A stretch of 64,000 nucleotides of DNA from Adenanthera pavonina (Eukaryota > Streptophyta > Magnoliopsida > Fabales > Fabaceae), in contig JAIVEN010000001.1 of NCBI GenBank assembly GCA_026686845.1, positions 39,176,001 through 39,240,000 on the forward strand. The letters are read 5' to 3'. A program made the translations under genes and the position numbers. Numbering within the stretch: the stretch's first letter is position 1; each line of letters begins with the position of its first letter. This document shows, piece by piece, positions 1 to 11,951 of the stretch. Below the pieces are notes generated by a model. It was not told the origin of the DNA, did not search any database, and saw only the letters and a program-made list of their open reading frames with translations.

Positions 1-459
1 GAATAACTAATGGTGTAGGAAGAGAAATAAGTTCATATCCATGCATGTGTGAAATGAAGCCCATGGGCAACAAAATAAGAACAACGATTTGGTACCAAAA
101 CATGTGATTTTCCATCAAAATCACAAAAAAATAGGTTAATGTCAACCTTTCCACCTTCATGATTAATCAATTATTCTTCAAAGCATAAGTGAATGATAAT
201 GAGGAAAGGAAAAAAACATAGTAAAAGAAGATGGAAGATAAGCAAAAGGATAGGATAGTGTGTGTGCAAAAAGTTCAATAATAATTTAGGATAGTATGAA
301 GTGCATATCTTCTTTAACCATTACAATCACGTAGTGTGGGCATCTCTTCAGTAACAGAATCACACCTCAATGATATCCCATCAAGAATGCATTAAGTGAT
401 CCTACTAGATTGCAAAATTTGAAAGACTAGACACATTAAGTTGCTAACAGCCACATTAC

Positions 460-2824
460 TGTGTCAACAAGAGCTCCAAGGCGATCACCAAAGCTAAGCT
501 GCACAATGGTTGCATCCGAATCTGAATCTTGATCTATCAGAACTATTGGCATAGGAAGATTATCAAAATTTTCACCAGATTTCTGCAATAAGAATTAACC
601 AATCAAATGTTCAGCTATATGTGTGCAAAGAAGCATATCATACCCTTGTTTTGTGAGAGAACAAGCCTTCTATAAATCCCAGAGAGCGCACATGTCAGTA
701 AGAACTAATAAAAGAAGAAATTATCATATGTTCAACAGAAACAACTGTTCATTTAGTTGTCAACAGGTTGAACCATCACATGGGTTCTTGCAGGCATACA
801 AGAAGAAAACAGCATTAACAGTTGACAAGTAAAATAAAAGAATTGCAGATGTGATAGCATCGGTTTTACCTTATTGCATTCAGACATATAATCCACACGC
901 ACGAATTAATCACCCCTATTCCATCAATCATCTAAGAAAATTTTTCAAAATCACCCTTTATGATAGGGATTTTTTTTTTCTTGCCTGTGCTTATGATAGG
1001 GATTAAATGTTTCAGATTTCAAATACTTTTAGGTAGAAACTAACAGACATTCTAACTCCAATATCATGAAAATTTGCTTGTTACTCTTCTCATCTTGATA
1101 ATCACAAATATTAGTCATAAATGAAATGATGGGAAGAAACACTTCACTGACCAATGAAGCTGAACCAATTGCATTCAAATCATATGCAGATGCATTCATA
1201 ACAATCCTGCATAACATTTCAACCAGTAGTATAAGAGAAATTATACATAGATCAATCACAATAAATCCATTAGAGAAAAAACTAAAGCTTCAGTCTTGTA
1301 AACCAACTGGTAATAACAATTCTAGCCTTAGCAAACTTCACTTTCAGATATCATCCCTCTGATGAGCACAATATCAAAAGAAAGTTCTAAAACAAATTTC
1401 AAAGTCATGACACAAATCAACCTAATTGTGGTTGAGTGTTGGCACATCTTGGTTTGCAAGCAGTTGATGCTTTAACTTATGCAGACCACTTCATTCACTT
1501 TTCAGTTTATAATAAATTGAATGTGTACCATACTACATCACCCATGAAAGCATCACCTTGGAGTAATCGAGCTACATTGCTGATGGGAAAAGGGGGGGGG
1601 GGGTTGTGTGGAATTCTGTGCACAACAACCTTAACTTAAACATAAGAACAGGCCACTCAGATGGAAGATCTGTGTTGACTATATGTTCATCATACAAAAT
1701 ACACTAATAACTCATGCAGAAGAGCTATTTTAAAACTATAAAGTCTTTTCTACATGGTATACATTTCCCCTGTCGAATTATTGGAGAGAATGTGATGCTG
1801 AGTGTGGACAGAAGGCTGTATCATTTTGAGAATAGCAGAACTTGAGTGACAAAGATGTCATTCAAATTCTTATAAAACAGCTGGTAGATGAGTGACAGAA
1901 TATACCAGTAAAGTAAGCATACGAAACACTCCTAATTTACAAACTTTTCTATCCAGCGTTTCTATAAAATAACAATAATAATCTGATAAATACTTATCTC
2001 TTTTTTCCTTTACTTCGCACGATGAAGAATCAATACATTCAAAAACAAAACAGAGTCAAAGAAAGAAAGTACAACTTAATTATTGAGCTGGTTCGGGTAG
2101 GTTGATGGCATGGAAATCAAGGAAGTATCCACTTTAAACTTTAGAATTTTCATATACTCTTTGTTCGCTTGAGAGTAGACCGAAAGAAGAGGGAAACTCA
2201 AAGTTCTAAAAAAAATTTTGTGGAGTTCTAATTACACTCGGCAACAATAAAATCACTCAATCTAGTCATTCCATTGCGTTCCCAAACAAGCACCTGCTTT
2301 TCTGCTTTATATATAAATATATATATTATATATATATAATAAGCCATTCTTCCGATCATTTTCCATCAAAACTATCGTTTCGTTCTGACCATTTTCCATT
2401 AAAACTACCTCAACGAAAAGAAGATCATCGGTAACACTTTCATTCCATTCCATTTCTTTCCGAAAATCACATTTCATTCCATTACTTGTACCAAAATGTT
2501 AGAAGAAAAAAAAAAGAACAAAAATTTGGCACAGCAATTCATACAATCACACTAATTCCAAACATAAGAATTCGACAAGATCAAACCACTGCACAACTAA
2601 TACCGAACTGTTTTTAGCCCCACATTCGAATTCAAGGGAGCCAAACAGCAGAAGAAGGTAGGAGAAAAAGACGGAGGAATCTCTTACATTCTCCTGGAGA
2701 CAGCGTTCCGAGATTGAAGGGAGGAGAGGGGTGATGAGTGAGAAGGAAGAAAGAGGGGATCGTGAGCCCTGGATGCGCGGTGGGGAATGAAGGAAGGAGA
2801 AAGGCAAGCGTTGGTGGAAGCCAT
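460..2824 (-). CDS. ACR12: ACT domain-containing protein, ACR12/ACR11-like, chloroplast (5' part, partial)
   Basis: Three coding exons join in phase on the minus strand: 2688-2824, 1143-1206 and 460-582, separated by GT..AG introns of 1481 and 560 bp. The product so far is 108 residues. It opens MASTNACLSPSF, a Ser/Arg-rich stretch with few acidic residues, typical of a plastid transit peptide. Exon 3 encodes MPIVLIDQDSDSDATIVQLS then FGDRLGALVDT, the start of the first ACT domain of the plant ACR11/ACR12 family. Exon 3 ends at a GTAATG donor, so the rest lies left of position 1; bases 1-459 look like intron. I chose the start at 2824 because it sits in a good context (CCATGGC) and the other frames open here do not join downstream in phase. 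From family knowledge, these proteins have several ACT domains, act in plastids, and ACR11 is linked to glutamine synthetase/GOGAT. IDQDSD and LSFGDRLGAL favour ACR12 over ACR11 in my memory; that choice is uncertain. Confidence 0.85.
1592..1603. repeat. 12-base G homopolymer in ACR12-like intron
   Basis: A run of twelve G residues lies in the first intron of the ACR12-like gene. Long G runs are rare in such AT-rich sequence and are prone to length variation and assembly error. Confidence 0.8.
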
Positions 2825-2929
2825 GGATGCGAATGGAAGGATCGGAGGACAGAGAGAGAGAGAAGGGTGGCAATTGGCGAGTCGTGATCTTTGGGCAACT
2901 GAGCTAGGGGGTGTGGGACGGAGCTAAAA

Positions 2930-2948
2930 GCGTCAGAATCTCTGACGC
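2930..2948. promoter_or_regulatory. Perfect inverted repeat with paired TGACG motifs upstream of the ACR12-like start
   Basis: The arms GCGTCAGA and TCTGACGC are exact reverse complements around a three-base spacer, centred about 115 bp upstream of the predicted ATG on the minus strand. Each arm holds a TGACG core, the recognition core of TGA-class bZIP factors (as-1-like elements). The regulatory role is inferred from motif and position only. No clear TATA box is visible on the minus strand here. Confidence 0.4.
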
Positions 2949-4378
2949 AGACGAAGGTGAAAATTACATTTTAAAGACTAATACTTTAAAACAATTTTGT
3001 TGAGAAATTTAAAAATTATATTATAATTATTTTTAAATATTAAATTTGTTATCAAATTTTACCGACAGTATTTTTTAACAAACTATTTTACCAACAGTAT
3101 TACAAGACTAGATTCTGAAAAAAGAAAAAGAATTATGAGAACTAAATCTAGGTGGTATAATTGAATTTACAAAATTATGGTTAAAAATGTATATACATAT
3201 ACTATATTAATCTGATTTTTTAAAATAATGTATATTATAAAAAATTACCAGATTGCCGCACGAAAAAAAAAGATGTTTCAACAAGACAAAGTATACTCCT
3301 CTATTTTTTTTATATTGGTTATTTTTAATGATAATATTGATCATGAATAAAAAATTAATTATAAAATATAATGTAACTTAGCACACATTTTTACTTTTTT
3401 TTTATTGCTTTGTAGTTCTATTTTTATTGACAAATAAATTTTATTGGTAAAAAAAGTGGAAAAATAAATTTTGTAAAACTTAATGATAATTTTATTTTTT
3501 TTCAAAAGAAAAACATTATAAATTTTAATATATTGGGTAAAAAATTTTTTTTAATATATTATATTTATTAGTTTATGGGTCCTGTGATGTAATTTTCCTA
3601 AAAACAAACAAGGTGTGGCCTTTTTCCTTGTAAAAGAGAATGACGACCTCCTGTGGGGAAAGCGTGCTACGCTTGAGAGCCACGTCAGATTCAACTCTTG
3701 TTTTTGTTTTTTTCTTCCGAAATGAAAGAAAAAGAACAAGAAATTTGATAGATATCAAAATCAAATTCAAAATCCTTGGTGGAGCATACTCTTCACACAA
3801 GGTAAATAGTGCAGCGCATCTTTTTGCTCCGTACCCTTCTGTTTTTATTTTTTATTTTTATATTTGAGTGGATTTATTTTTTCCTAATTTACTCATCTTT
3901 TTTCTTTTATAGGTAGATTTCATTATTTTGTTATGAGTCCACATTCTTTCTTTTCTTTTATCAAATTCACTCTTTTTTTAATTTTAAATTCTTTTTTATC
4001 ATTTTCACTAATTAATTAGTTTTGATTTTATTTTCTAAATCTATATTAATTTTAATTAATATTATTTGATATCAATTTTTTTAAAGATAAGAGAGTTAGT
4101 GATAAGATTTTTTTTAATTTAATATATTTAGAACTAAATAAAATGTCCACCATAGCCCTATGATGCATGGAGAAAAATCTAGGGATTATTTCAAAGGTCT
4201 CATCAAGTGTTGTGTTTTATCTTTTAGTTAAGTTACCTAAAATAAATGTCACATGAAATTTGAATAACAACATATATTTATAATTTTTTTGTGAGAAAAA
4301 TATATTTATAAACAGCATAAAGAGTTTGATAGGTAATAAATTTGTTTGGGATTAAATGTATGTGGACTAGGAGCTATT

Positions 4379-4990
4379 AGGTTGAGGACTCAATAAGTAA
4401 TAGGGGATACTCATGAGTAGGTTCAGCCTGCCTATTATCCAATCCTATTACCCAACCTGATAACTACTCAATCATATCAGGCTTGGTATTAAGCCAAGTA
4501 CCAAACAAGCCTAATAATAAGTATTTTTTTAAAATCAAAAAAATATAAAAATTAACATTACTTATTAACAAAAAAAAATATACTTATTTATATCAAAAAT
4601 AGTTTTTTTAATTAAAGTGTTCAAAAAATATTTTTAAAGGTTATAAATATTTAACCATTATACATTATTTTTATATAATATTAAGTTAAGAAATCAATTT
4701 AAAATTAAAAAAAAAAGAAACATTAAAATCTTAAAAAATTTGTATAATAATCATATAGTAAATGTATTATATAAGATATGCAAAGAAACAAAAACTCTAC
4801 AAAAACAATCAATATATATAAAATAATTGAAAAGAAATAAAAAAATGCATATATGTCGAATCATTCAACACTAACAACACTTGGCCTAAACCCTAATCCA
4901 CCCTCAAAAATTAGCTTGGCTCAATTGGTCTGATGTGGTCAGATTCGATCGGGCCAACCAATCCATGGGCATTGTTATTCAACCCTAAAT
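4379..4990. mobile_element. Possible MITE, block A only
   Basis: This stretch interrupts block A and has no counterpart in block B. Its ends are imperfect inverted repeats: TTAGGTTGAGG on the left, and TTTAGGGTTGAA read from the right. The interior is very AT-rich and non-coding. Boundaries are approximate and no target duplication was resolved. Confidence 0.35.
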
Positions 4991-7120
4991 AATAGTATCT
5001 GAATTGAAAGGTTTTTTCTTTTTCTATCTTCGGCTCCAAGGATATTATTTGAGCGGGAATGCATGAAATACGAACGTGGCTTTAGTCGTGGAGGAAATGG
5101 CAGCGACGAGGAGCACTAGGGATCATGGAGCTATGCCTATGAGATCAGAGATCAGAGAACTTACGATTATCTCACTATGAATACCTTCTTCAGAAGTAGT
5201 AACAAGACAGAAGCAATACAAACAAAAACACCAAACATGTCCGAAGACACTCTCATCAACAGTATCTAATTCCTAATCTATAGAAGTTCCTGAAGCTTCA
5301 TTTTGTGGTACTTTAATTATCTATCACTCCAGTGATCCTCAACCCCACGGCATCAAATATCTTTGATCTTGGGGAAGCACTACATCTTCTCAAGTTGTTT
5401 GTTTGTTTGTTATTCATTAGAATTTATACGGTTTCGAGTATACCCAAAGTCAAGCAATGTTAGAATCTAAGTTTAGAACTTAATCACATTTATCCTATGC
5501 ACTTTATACATTCATGTACCCTGTGCTTATATTATTTTTCGTCAATATAATTATTCTTCACATTTGGGAAAATTGTGGTAAATGATTCCAATTTCCTATA
5601 ATTGTTCGATTATGAAATTAGTTTATTTCTATTTCATTCGAGTTTCTTACCTCTAGCATGCCTCATCTCTTTTTGTTTGCCTGTAGCAAAACTAGGTTTT
5701 GTAAAAGAGAGTTGACAAAATTCAATATTTTATATTGGCTAGTATCATATGAAAATTCTTTTTATATATTTGTTTATTCCTTTAATAAAAACATATAAAT
5801 ATTTTTTCTACTTATTATTTTGTGATCATATTTTATGGAAAAAAAAAAACTGTTTCACTTATCATGACCTCATAGTGGCACAGCTTTAATTGGATAATGT
5901 CTGAAGAACTATGTAAAGGCCAAATAAATGAATTAAGAACTATGTGGGGCTGAGCCTAGATGTCTTTTTCATGAAGTGGTACGCAAATTGTATTGTCTAA
6001 TTCAGCAGATTAGGTGTTTACCTGTTGGCTTAATTATAGGGATTAGCCTTCCTTTCTGTCCTATAAAAAAAAAAAAGGGATTAGCCTTATCCACAAAGTT
6101 ATGTTTGGTGAATGGAAAACAAGATTTTTTTTCTGATGAATAATAAATAAGAGAGGCAATGATTTAATTTTTTTGAAAAATATATTCATTTTCTAATATT
6201 TAAAGCCTATAAAAATATAAAAAAAAAAACATGTAGGGGATAAAAATAAAGTTGCACAAACCTAACAAAATTTGTGAAAAAAATGAAAGAATAATAAAAT
6301 TGTTGCACAAGTTTAAAAGAAGTCATAATTTATGATTTGCGAATAATATGTCTCCCTATAAATTTTATACTGTAATTGATCGCAAAAAGAAAATTATAGA
6401 TAATATTTATCATATTTTAATTATTGTCATTTATAATATCTATTTATTTTTACTCAAATCTTTTGCATATCTAACATTCTATTATGCAAAACTTAAGTCA
6501 CTTTTAGATCAGCTTCTATAAGGGTGTATATGAATCAAATTGGGACGTGATTTGCCTTGCACGAGGTGAGGCAAGGCTCGGCTCAAGGATGACCCAAGGA
6601 TGACCCAAGGATGGTTGAGTTTGAAAAAAAAAAAAACTAAATTTAAAAAAAAATTTCTAAAAATGCTTAATCTTCCCCAGCATCTTCTTGTAGAATTGAA
6701 AGCCCTAATTCACAAAACCGCAATCCCTAACTCACACAACCTTCTTTTCTTTTCGTCTGTCTACCAGCAATTTTATAGCAGAACCCTCTTTTCATCTTTA
6801 TATCAGTATTCCATTTTCATATCAATGAGATAAGGCTCAGCATATTCGTTTACCTGTTTCAGTCATAATGTGTTTGGATTATATGAAAGCAATTTTATAA
6901 TATAATTAATATCCATTTGGTTGCATTTGCCATTCGATTTATAATATAATAATATACCCTGGCCTTCTTAAAACAATGCTGCTGATGTATCAGGAAAGAG
7001 AATTGTTTTCAAACCCCCCGACGGCTGCATATATTATTATATCAATCATTGAATTAAACAAATGGATGAGAATTTATTTAGCAATTGATATATCGCAGAA
7101 TGATTTGGATTTAACAGAAT

Positions 7121-7238
7121 AAGTTCCTAGAAATTTAACTCAGCCATAGCCTCTGCGAAGTGTGGACATAGATAGAGTTCTGTGATAAGAGTTAGACGTT
7201 TCCATTAATAAGTTCCTAGAAATTTAACTCAGCCATGT
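7121..7238. repeat. Direct repeat of about 30 bp
   Basis: A segment starting AATAAGTTCCTAGAAATTTA and continuing through ACTCAGCCAT occurs at about 7121 and again at about 7208, 87 bp apart, with no mismatch seen. It marks a short local duplication in block A. Confidence 0.75.
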
Positions 7239-7515
7239 CAGAAATTTATGCTAGGGGTGGGCCTAACACAATCTTCCTTTTAGTGAGATAAGACTAATAC
7301 TGTTATGAAAAAGAATTAATTATCTATTTATTGATAATTAAATGCAAAAGGTCAAAAATCAAGAAACATTAATATTTTTTATGTAAATTTGATTTGAAAA
7401 TGAAGATGGACTAGTTTTTAACCTCACAAGACAAATATATTTTTTGATAAAAAATTGTGAATGAATTAGATTTTAAGAAATAGAGACTTCCTAATATTCC
7501 ATGACAGCTATATAT

Positions 7516-8329
7516 ATATTGTTTTTCATATGATGTAGTAATACAGGATTAAATTAAAAGTCTCCAAATATTACGGCTCCTGGTTCAAGGGAGTCTCTAT
7601 AGATTTCTTATTATTTCTAAATATGTGAAAATTAGAAAGGATTATTAGAAAAGAACTAGAGCAATCCCCCTTGTTATACAAGGGATAAAGGAAAACAAAC
7701 AAACAAATAAATAAATAGATAAAAACATGAAACTCAATGATCCACACAGAAATTGCAGAGTGGCTAAAGATTCAAATTTTATATATTATATTAATTGATC
7801 CTCATACGAATGATGATGTTGAAATGTATGTAATTCCTGGCAGTACTGCATAGAACACTTCTAGTTAAAAGAGAATAAATGTATTTGAACTTTTACAGTG
7901 AAAGGAATATGAGTGAATTGTGTCCTAAAATTCAGTATAATCAAAGCAAACCTAAATGTTCAAAAAGTAGTTACGAAAATATTTTAATAAATGATATACT
8001 AATTAGATCCTCATATCAAAAGTGAAATTTGAAACCACCCCTTTACATGATATGTATCATATCATTACGAGTTGGATTAACTTTTTGTTTACAAGTGTAT
8101 TTGAACTTTTGATATTCAATTAGATTATAAACAATTTATTTATACTTTTAGCTTGAAAAGTTATACTTCACTTCAATGGCAAAGCTTATAAATTGTGGAG
8201 CATGATCTTCTATATCTTAACAAGAGCTTGATGTCGCATTCTTTTTCATGAATGGTTTTATTCACTAATCTGAATTGTTAATTGATTTTTCAAGTATTCT
8301 AATGAAAGAATGTTTGCCAGAGTCTACTC
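7516..8329. other. AT-rich spacer, nothing recognised
   Basis: No open frame with a recognisable product, no clear repeat structure and no RNA gene was seen. It separates blocks A and B. Confidence 0.6.
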
Positions 8330-9679
8330 CTTCATTTCTTTTTATATCAGTCATTTTTTGAATTTATTAACAAGAAATTAATTATAATAATCTAATGTAA
8401 CCTAACTTTTTTGGCAACAATCTAATGTGATGTTAGGCTTATTTAAAATCCACCCTTAATAGGCTAATTTTTTTTTTTCATAAAGCCCATTTTCATTTTG
8501 GGATATTTATGAAGGGAATAATTTTTTCTTTTGATAAGGTAATCCACTATTCTATTCAGATTTAATATTGAATCAAATCCACTTATAAATACAAAGATTG
8601 AGATTCTTTACTTTTATCTTCAGAAAAATATAAATTCTCCGGGTGTACTTCTCTAGCCGTCTCTCTACTTCTTTATCTTTTCTAAACTTTTTATCTTTTG
8701 TGGAGTCTCTATATAAGTATGAGTAAGATGTTATTTGATCTGAAAGTAGACTAGATTTCAACTATGGTAATCTAATCTATATCATCTATGTACTCAAAAA
8801 TATTTTATCTTCTCACCTAAACTAAATATAACATGTAACTTATAGCAAACTATATAACTATTTTTTAAACTGTTTTAGATTGTATTGTAGTTATATTTTT
8901 ATGGACATAAAATTTTGAAAACTCAATCGTAATTTTGATTTTTAAAAGCATTATAATTTTCAAGATTTTTAGTTTTATTAGTGCATGGGTCGTTATATGT
9001 AATTTTCCTCAAGACAAACAAGGTGGGCGCCTGTCAATATTTTTTTCCCGTTGAAAAAGAGAAAAAAGAGTCCGGAGCTGGACGAGAATGCGTCCAATAA
9101 CTCTGAGGCGGTGGCTTAAACGTGAAAGCCTCGTCAGATTCAATTCTTCTTGTCGTCTTTTCTTTAAATGAAAGAAAAAAAGAACGAGAATTTTGATGAA
9201 AGCCAAATGCTTTATTATTTGATTATTTCGAAGGTCTTATCAGGCGTTGTGTTTTGTCTTTTAGTTAAATTAGATATTTTTTAAATATAGATTATAATTT
9301 AAAAGTTTTAAAAACTATATTTATTTTTTTAACATTGAAACTTTGTTGAGATGCGTAAAACATATTGAATAAATTAAAAATTAAAAAATTCAACGAAATA
9401 TGTAAAAAAATTGAAAAAATAAAAAATTGCACTGACGCAAAATGAACTATAGATTTTATTTTATATTGATATATTGATATTATAGGTTAATTATTGATAA
9501 ATTTATTATATGTATAAGTATTTGTTTATTCTTTTAATAAAAACATAAATATTTTTTCAGCTTAATATTTTATGAATTTCTCCTTAGAAAAAAAAAGGCT
9601 TTCACTTATCATGAACTCATAGTTAAGGCCATTACAAGGATTGGCACGCGCCTCTAACTGATCAATGACTTAAGAAATA

Positions 9680-10094
9680 CTACCTCGATTCCAGTTTATA
9701 ATACACTTTTAACTATTACACACATACCAAGACAATGATTAGTAATTGAAATTTTTTTTCATTATTTCCCAAATTATCCTTATTTAATAATATTTCATAC
9801 ATTAATAAATTACATCCATTCTCTCCTTCATTCTTTTTTCTGAATTCCCATGAGTCATTGATAATTGTGAAAATTGAAGTTTTTGGAAAAATTCTCTTTC
9901 ATTTATTTATGATTTGACTAAACTATTAAGAATTTTTCTATTAAATGCATTGGTAACCGTATAATATATAAACTTATTTATTAGGGATAATATTGGAAAG
10001 ACAATAAAAAAAACACAATGTAATCCACGCAATGTACTATATTTTGAAACATGAATTTCTCGGAATAGTGCACTATATAGCGTAACGGAGGGAG
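9680..10094. mobile_element. Stowaway/mariner-type MITE, copy 1
   Basis: The ends are inverted repeats (left CTACCTCGATTCC; right, read inwards, CTCCCTCCGTTACG) flanked by TA dinucleotides, the target duplication of Tc1/mariner Stowaway elements. The inner ends contain AGTGCACT-like sequence on both sides. About 415 bp, non-coding. A very similar copy follows 98 bp downstream in the same orientation. Confidence 0.75.
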
Positions 10095-10192
10095 TATATA
10101 ATAATAATAATAATTGTACTGAGTGGGAATAATCATCAAAGCGTCTTTTGGTTATTATATTATATATAGAGTAGAAAAATTAATAATATATA

Positions 10193-10604
10193 CTCCTCTG
10201 TTCCAGTTTATAGTGCACTTTTAACTACCACACAAATAATAAGACAATGATTAGTAACTGAAATTTTTTCCATTATTTCCCAAATTATCCTTATTTAATA
10301 ATACTTCCTACATTAATAAATTGCATCAATTCTCTTCTTCATTCTTTTTTCCGAATTCCCATGAGTCATTGATAATTGTGAAAAGTGTAGTTTTTGAATA
10401 AATTCTCCTTCATTCATTTATTATTTGACTAAACTATTAAAGATTTTTTATTAAATGCATTGATAACCGTATAATATATAAACTTATTTATTAGGGGCAA
10501 TACTGGAAAGACAATAAAAAAAATACAATGTAATCCGCGTAATGCACTATATTTTGAAACATGAATTTCTTAGAACAGTGCACTATATAGCGTAACGGAT
10601 GGAG
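10193..10604. mobile_element. Stowaway/mariner-type MITE, copy 2
   Basis: Same family and orientation as copy 1. Terminal inverted repeats begin CTCCTCTGTTCC (left) and CTCCATCCGTTACG (right, read inwards), flanked by TA. The two copies align along their whole length with scattered substitutions, so they arose either by a local duplication including the element or by two insertions of closely related elements. Confidence 0.75.
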
Positions 10605-10945
10605 TAAGAACTATGTAGGACCGAGCCAAAATGTCTTTTTCATGAAGTGGGACACAATTATGCAAATTGTATTGTCTAATCAAGCAAACTAGGTATTTAC
10701 CTGTTGGCTTAATTCTAGGGATTAGACTTAACCATAATTAAACTAAAAATCATGATGTTACCAAAAAATAAAAAAATAAAAATCATGATATATTTTATTA
10801 TCATTTATGAAAATTTGGTTTGAATATAAAGACGAACGAGTTTTTAGTTTCACAAGGCAAATATTCCTTTTTGGTAATACAAATCTGCAAACGAATTAGA
10901 GTTTAAGAAATAGAAATCCCCTACGGTTGTAATATTCCATGGCAT

Positions 10946-11462
10946 TTACGGTTATTTGTGACTAAACGAGGACGATTTGCTCTTCTTGTATGCGGTGTTG
11001 GGCAAATCGATTTATTATTTAATTTTTCACAATTGGATCACTCGAGTGGAATACATGTTGTTACTCGATTTAATAAAAAATATATATTTTTAAAAAGTTG
11101 AACTGAGCTTAAGAAGGTTCTACATTTGGGTTAAAATATAGGATTTGGCCAAAATTAAAAAAGAAAGTATAAAGTTAGGAAAGTTTTACTTTTCGTGTGT
11201 TTTAAATTAGATTTTTAAAAAATTACTCCTAACTCCTTAGTCCATTTTAAAATAATATATATATTATGCTGAAGGAACAAAGGATAAGAAAATCTAAGTG
11301 TATTTTTTTCTTGGAATAAGTGGACTTATGGGACTGGACAAAAATGGATTACAGTTCAAAATCCCTATTTCGTAACTCATATACAAATACCCACTCATTT
11401 CTTACCAATTTGAGTATTAAGAGTAGTGATTAAAACAACATAATAGACATACAAAACCTCAA
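10946..11462. other. AT-rich spacer, nothing recognised
   Basis: No gene, repeat or RNA structure could be supported between block B and the next MITE. Confidence 0.55.
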
Positions 11463-11668
11463 GGCTCCGTTTGGTATAATCCAAAGAAAAATATTTCTTT
11501 TCCAAAATACGTAGATCAAGATACTATCTATTATACTCATGTTATTATTACTCAACAGTACCGGCCTCTTCCTATAACTTCTTTATTAATGGGCATTAAA
11601 AATATTTCATATCCACAAAATCTGTTTCTTTTTTCATTTCATTTCATTTTGCATACCAAACATGTCCT
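11463..11668. mobile_element. Short MITE-like element with CCGTTTGGTA-type ends
   Basis: The left end reads GGCTCCGTTTGGTATAA and the right end, read inwards, GGACATGTTTGGTATGC. These imperfect inverted ends with a GTTTGGTA core are common in short non-autonomous plant elements. About 205 bp, no coding potential. Target duplication not resolved. It lies just downstream of the UreD gene and may overlap its 3' untranslated region. Confidence 0.45.
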
Positions 11669-11951
11669 GTACGAACAGGAATCACATTCCCTGGCTTAAA
11701 CTGAACAGGGTCTTCGTATGTGATGGCCCAAATTAGTGAAGAAGCAAAGGGTGCCTGAACAGAATTTGCTCCATTTGCTTGCCTCAATTTTCTTTTCAGA
11801 ACACAAGTGAATGGTAAAATGCAGTACATTTTACCATTTTAAGTTAAATTGAATTGACACCAACAGTAAATTAGAGTAACACAACTTAAAGTACATGCAA
11901 CTCAAGGCTACTTATGCCCATTATTATGGTTGTCAATAGAGAAGGCATTAC

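Larger units (their letters stand above)
3295..7515. repeat. Non-coding block A, older partner of block B
   Basis: Several separated segments recur in the same order in block B (8330-10945): about 3300-3400, 3580-3740, 4180-4220, 5770-5890, 5930-6060 and 7380-7510 match 8335-8410, 8985-9200, 9225-9270, 9530-9640, 10605-10735 and 10795-10945. Identity is well below that of the TNL duplication, so the event is older. Sequence between the matches differs through insertion and deletion. No gene is supported here; the open frames at 3551-3867 and 6600-6833 have no recognisable product. Confidence 0.7.
8330..10945. repeat. Non-coding block B, partner of block A
   Basis: Collinear with block A over six segments but shorter overall, and carrying two MITEs that block A lacks. 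Because block A retains the ordinary sequence around AAGAACTATGT, it serves as an approximate empty-site reference for the MITE insertion here. Confidence 0.7.

Noticed and set aside
2547..2898. Two other long minus-strand frames at the 5' end of the ACR12-like gene
   Set aside because: Only the frame starting at 2824 splices in phase into the next two exons and gives a transit-peptide-like sequence.
11644..11829. Minus-strand open frame downstream of UreD
   Set aside because: No recognisable product; it overlaps the likely UreD 3' UTR and a MITE end.
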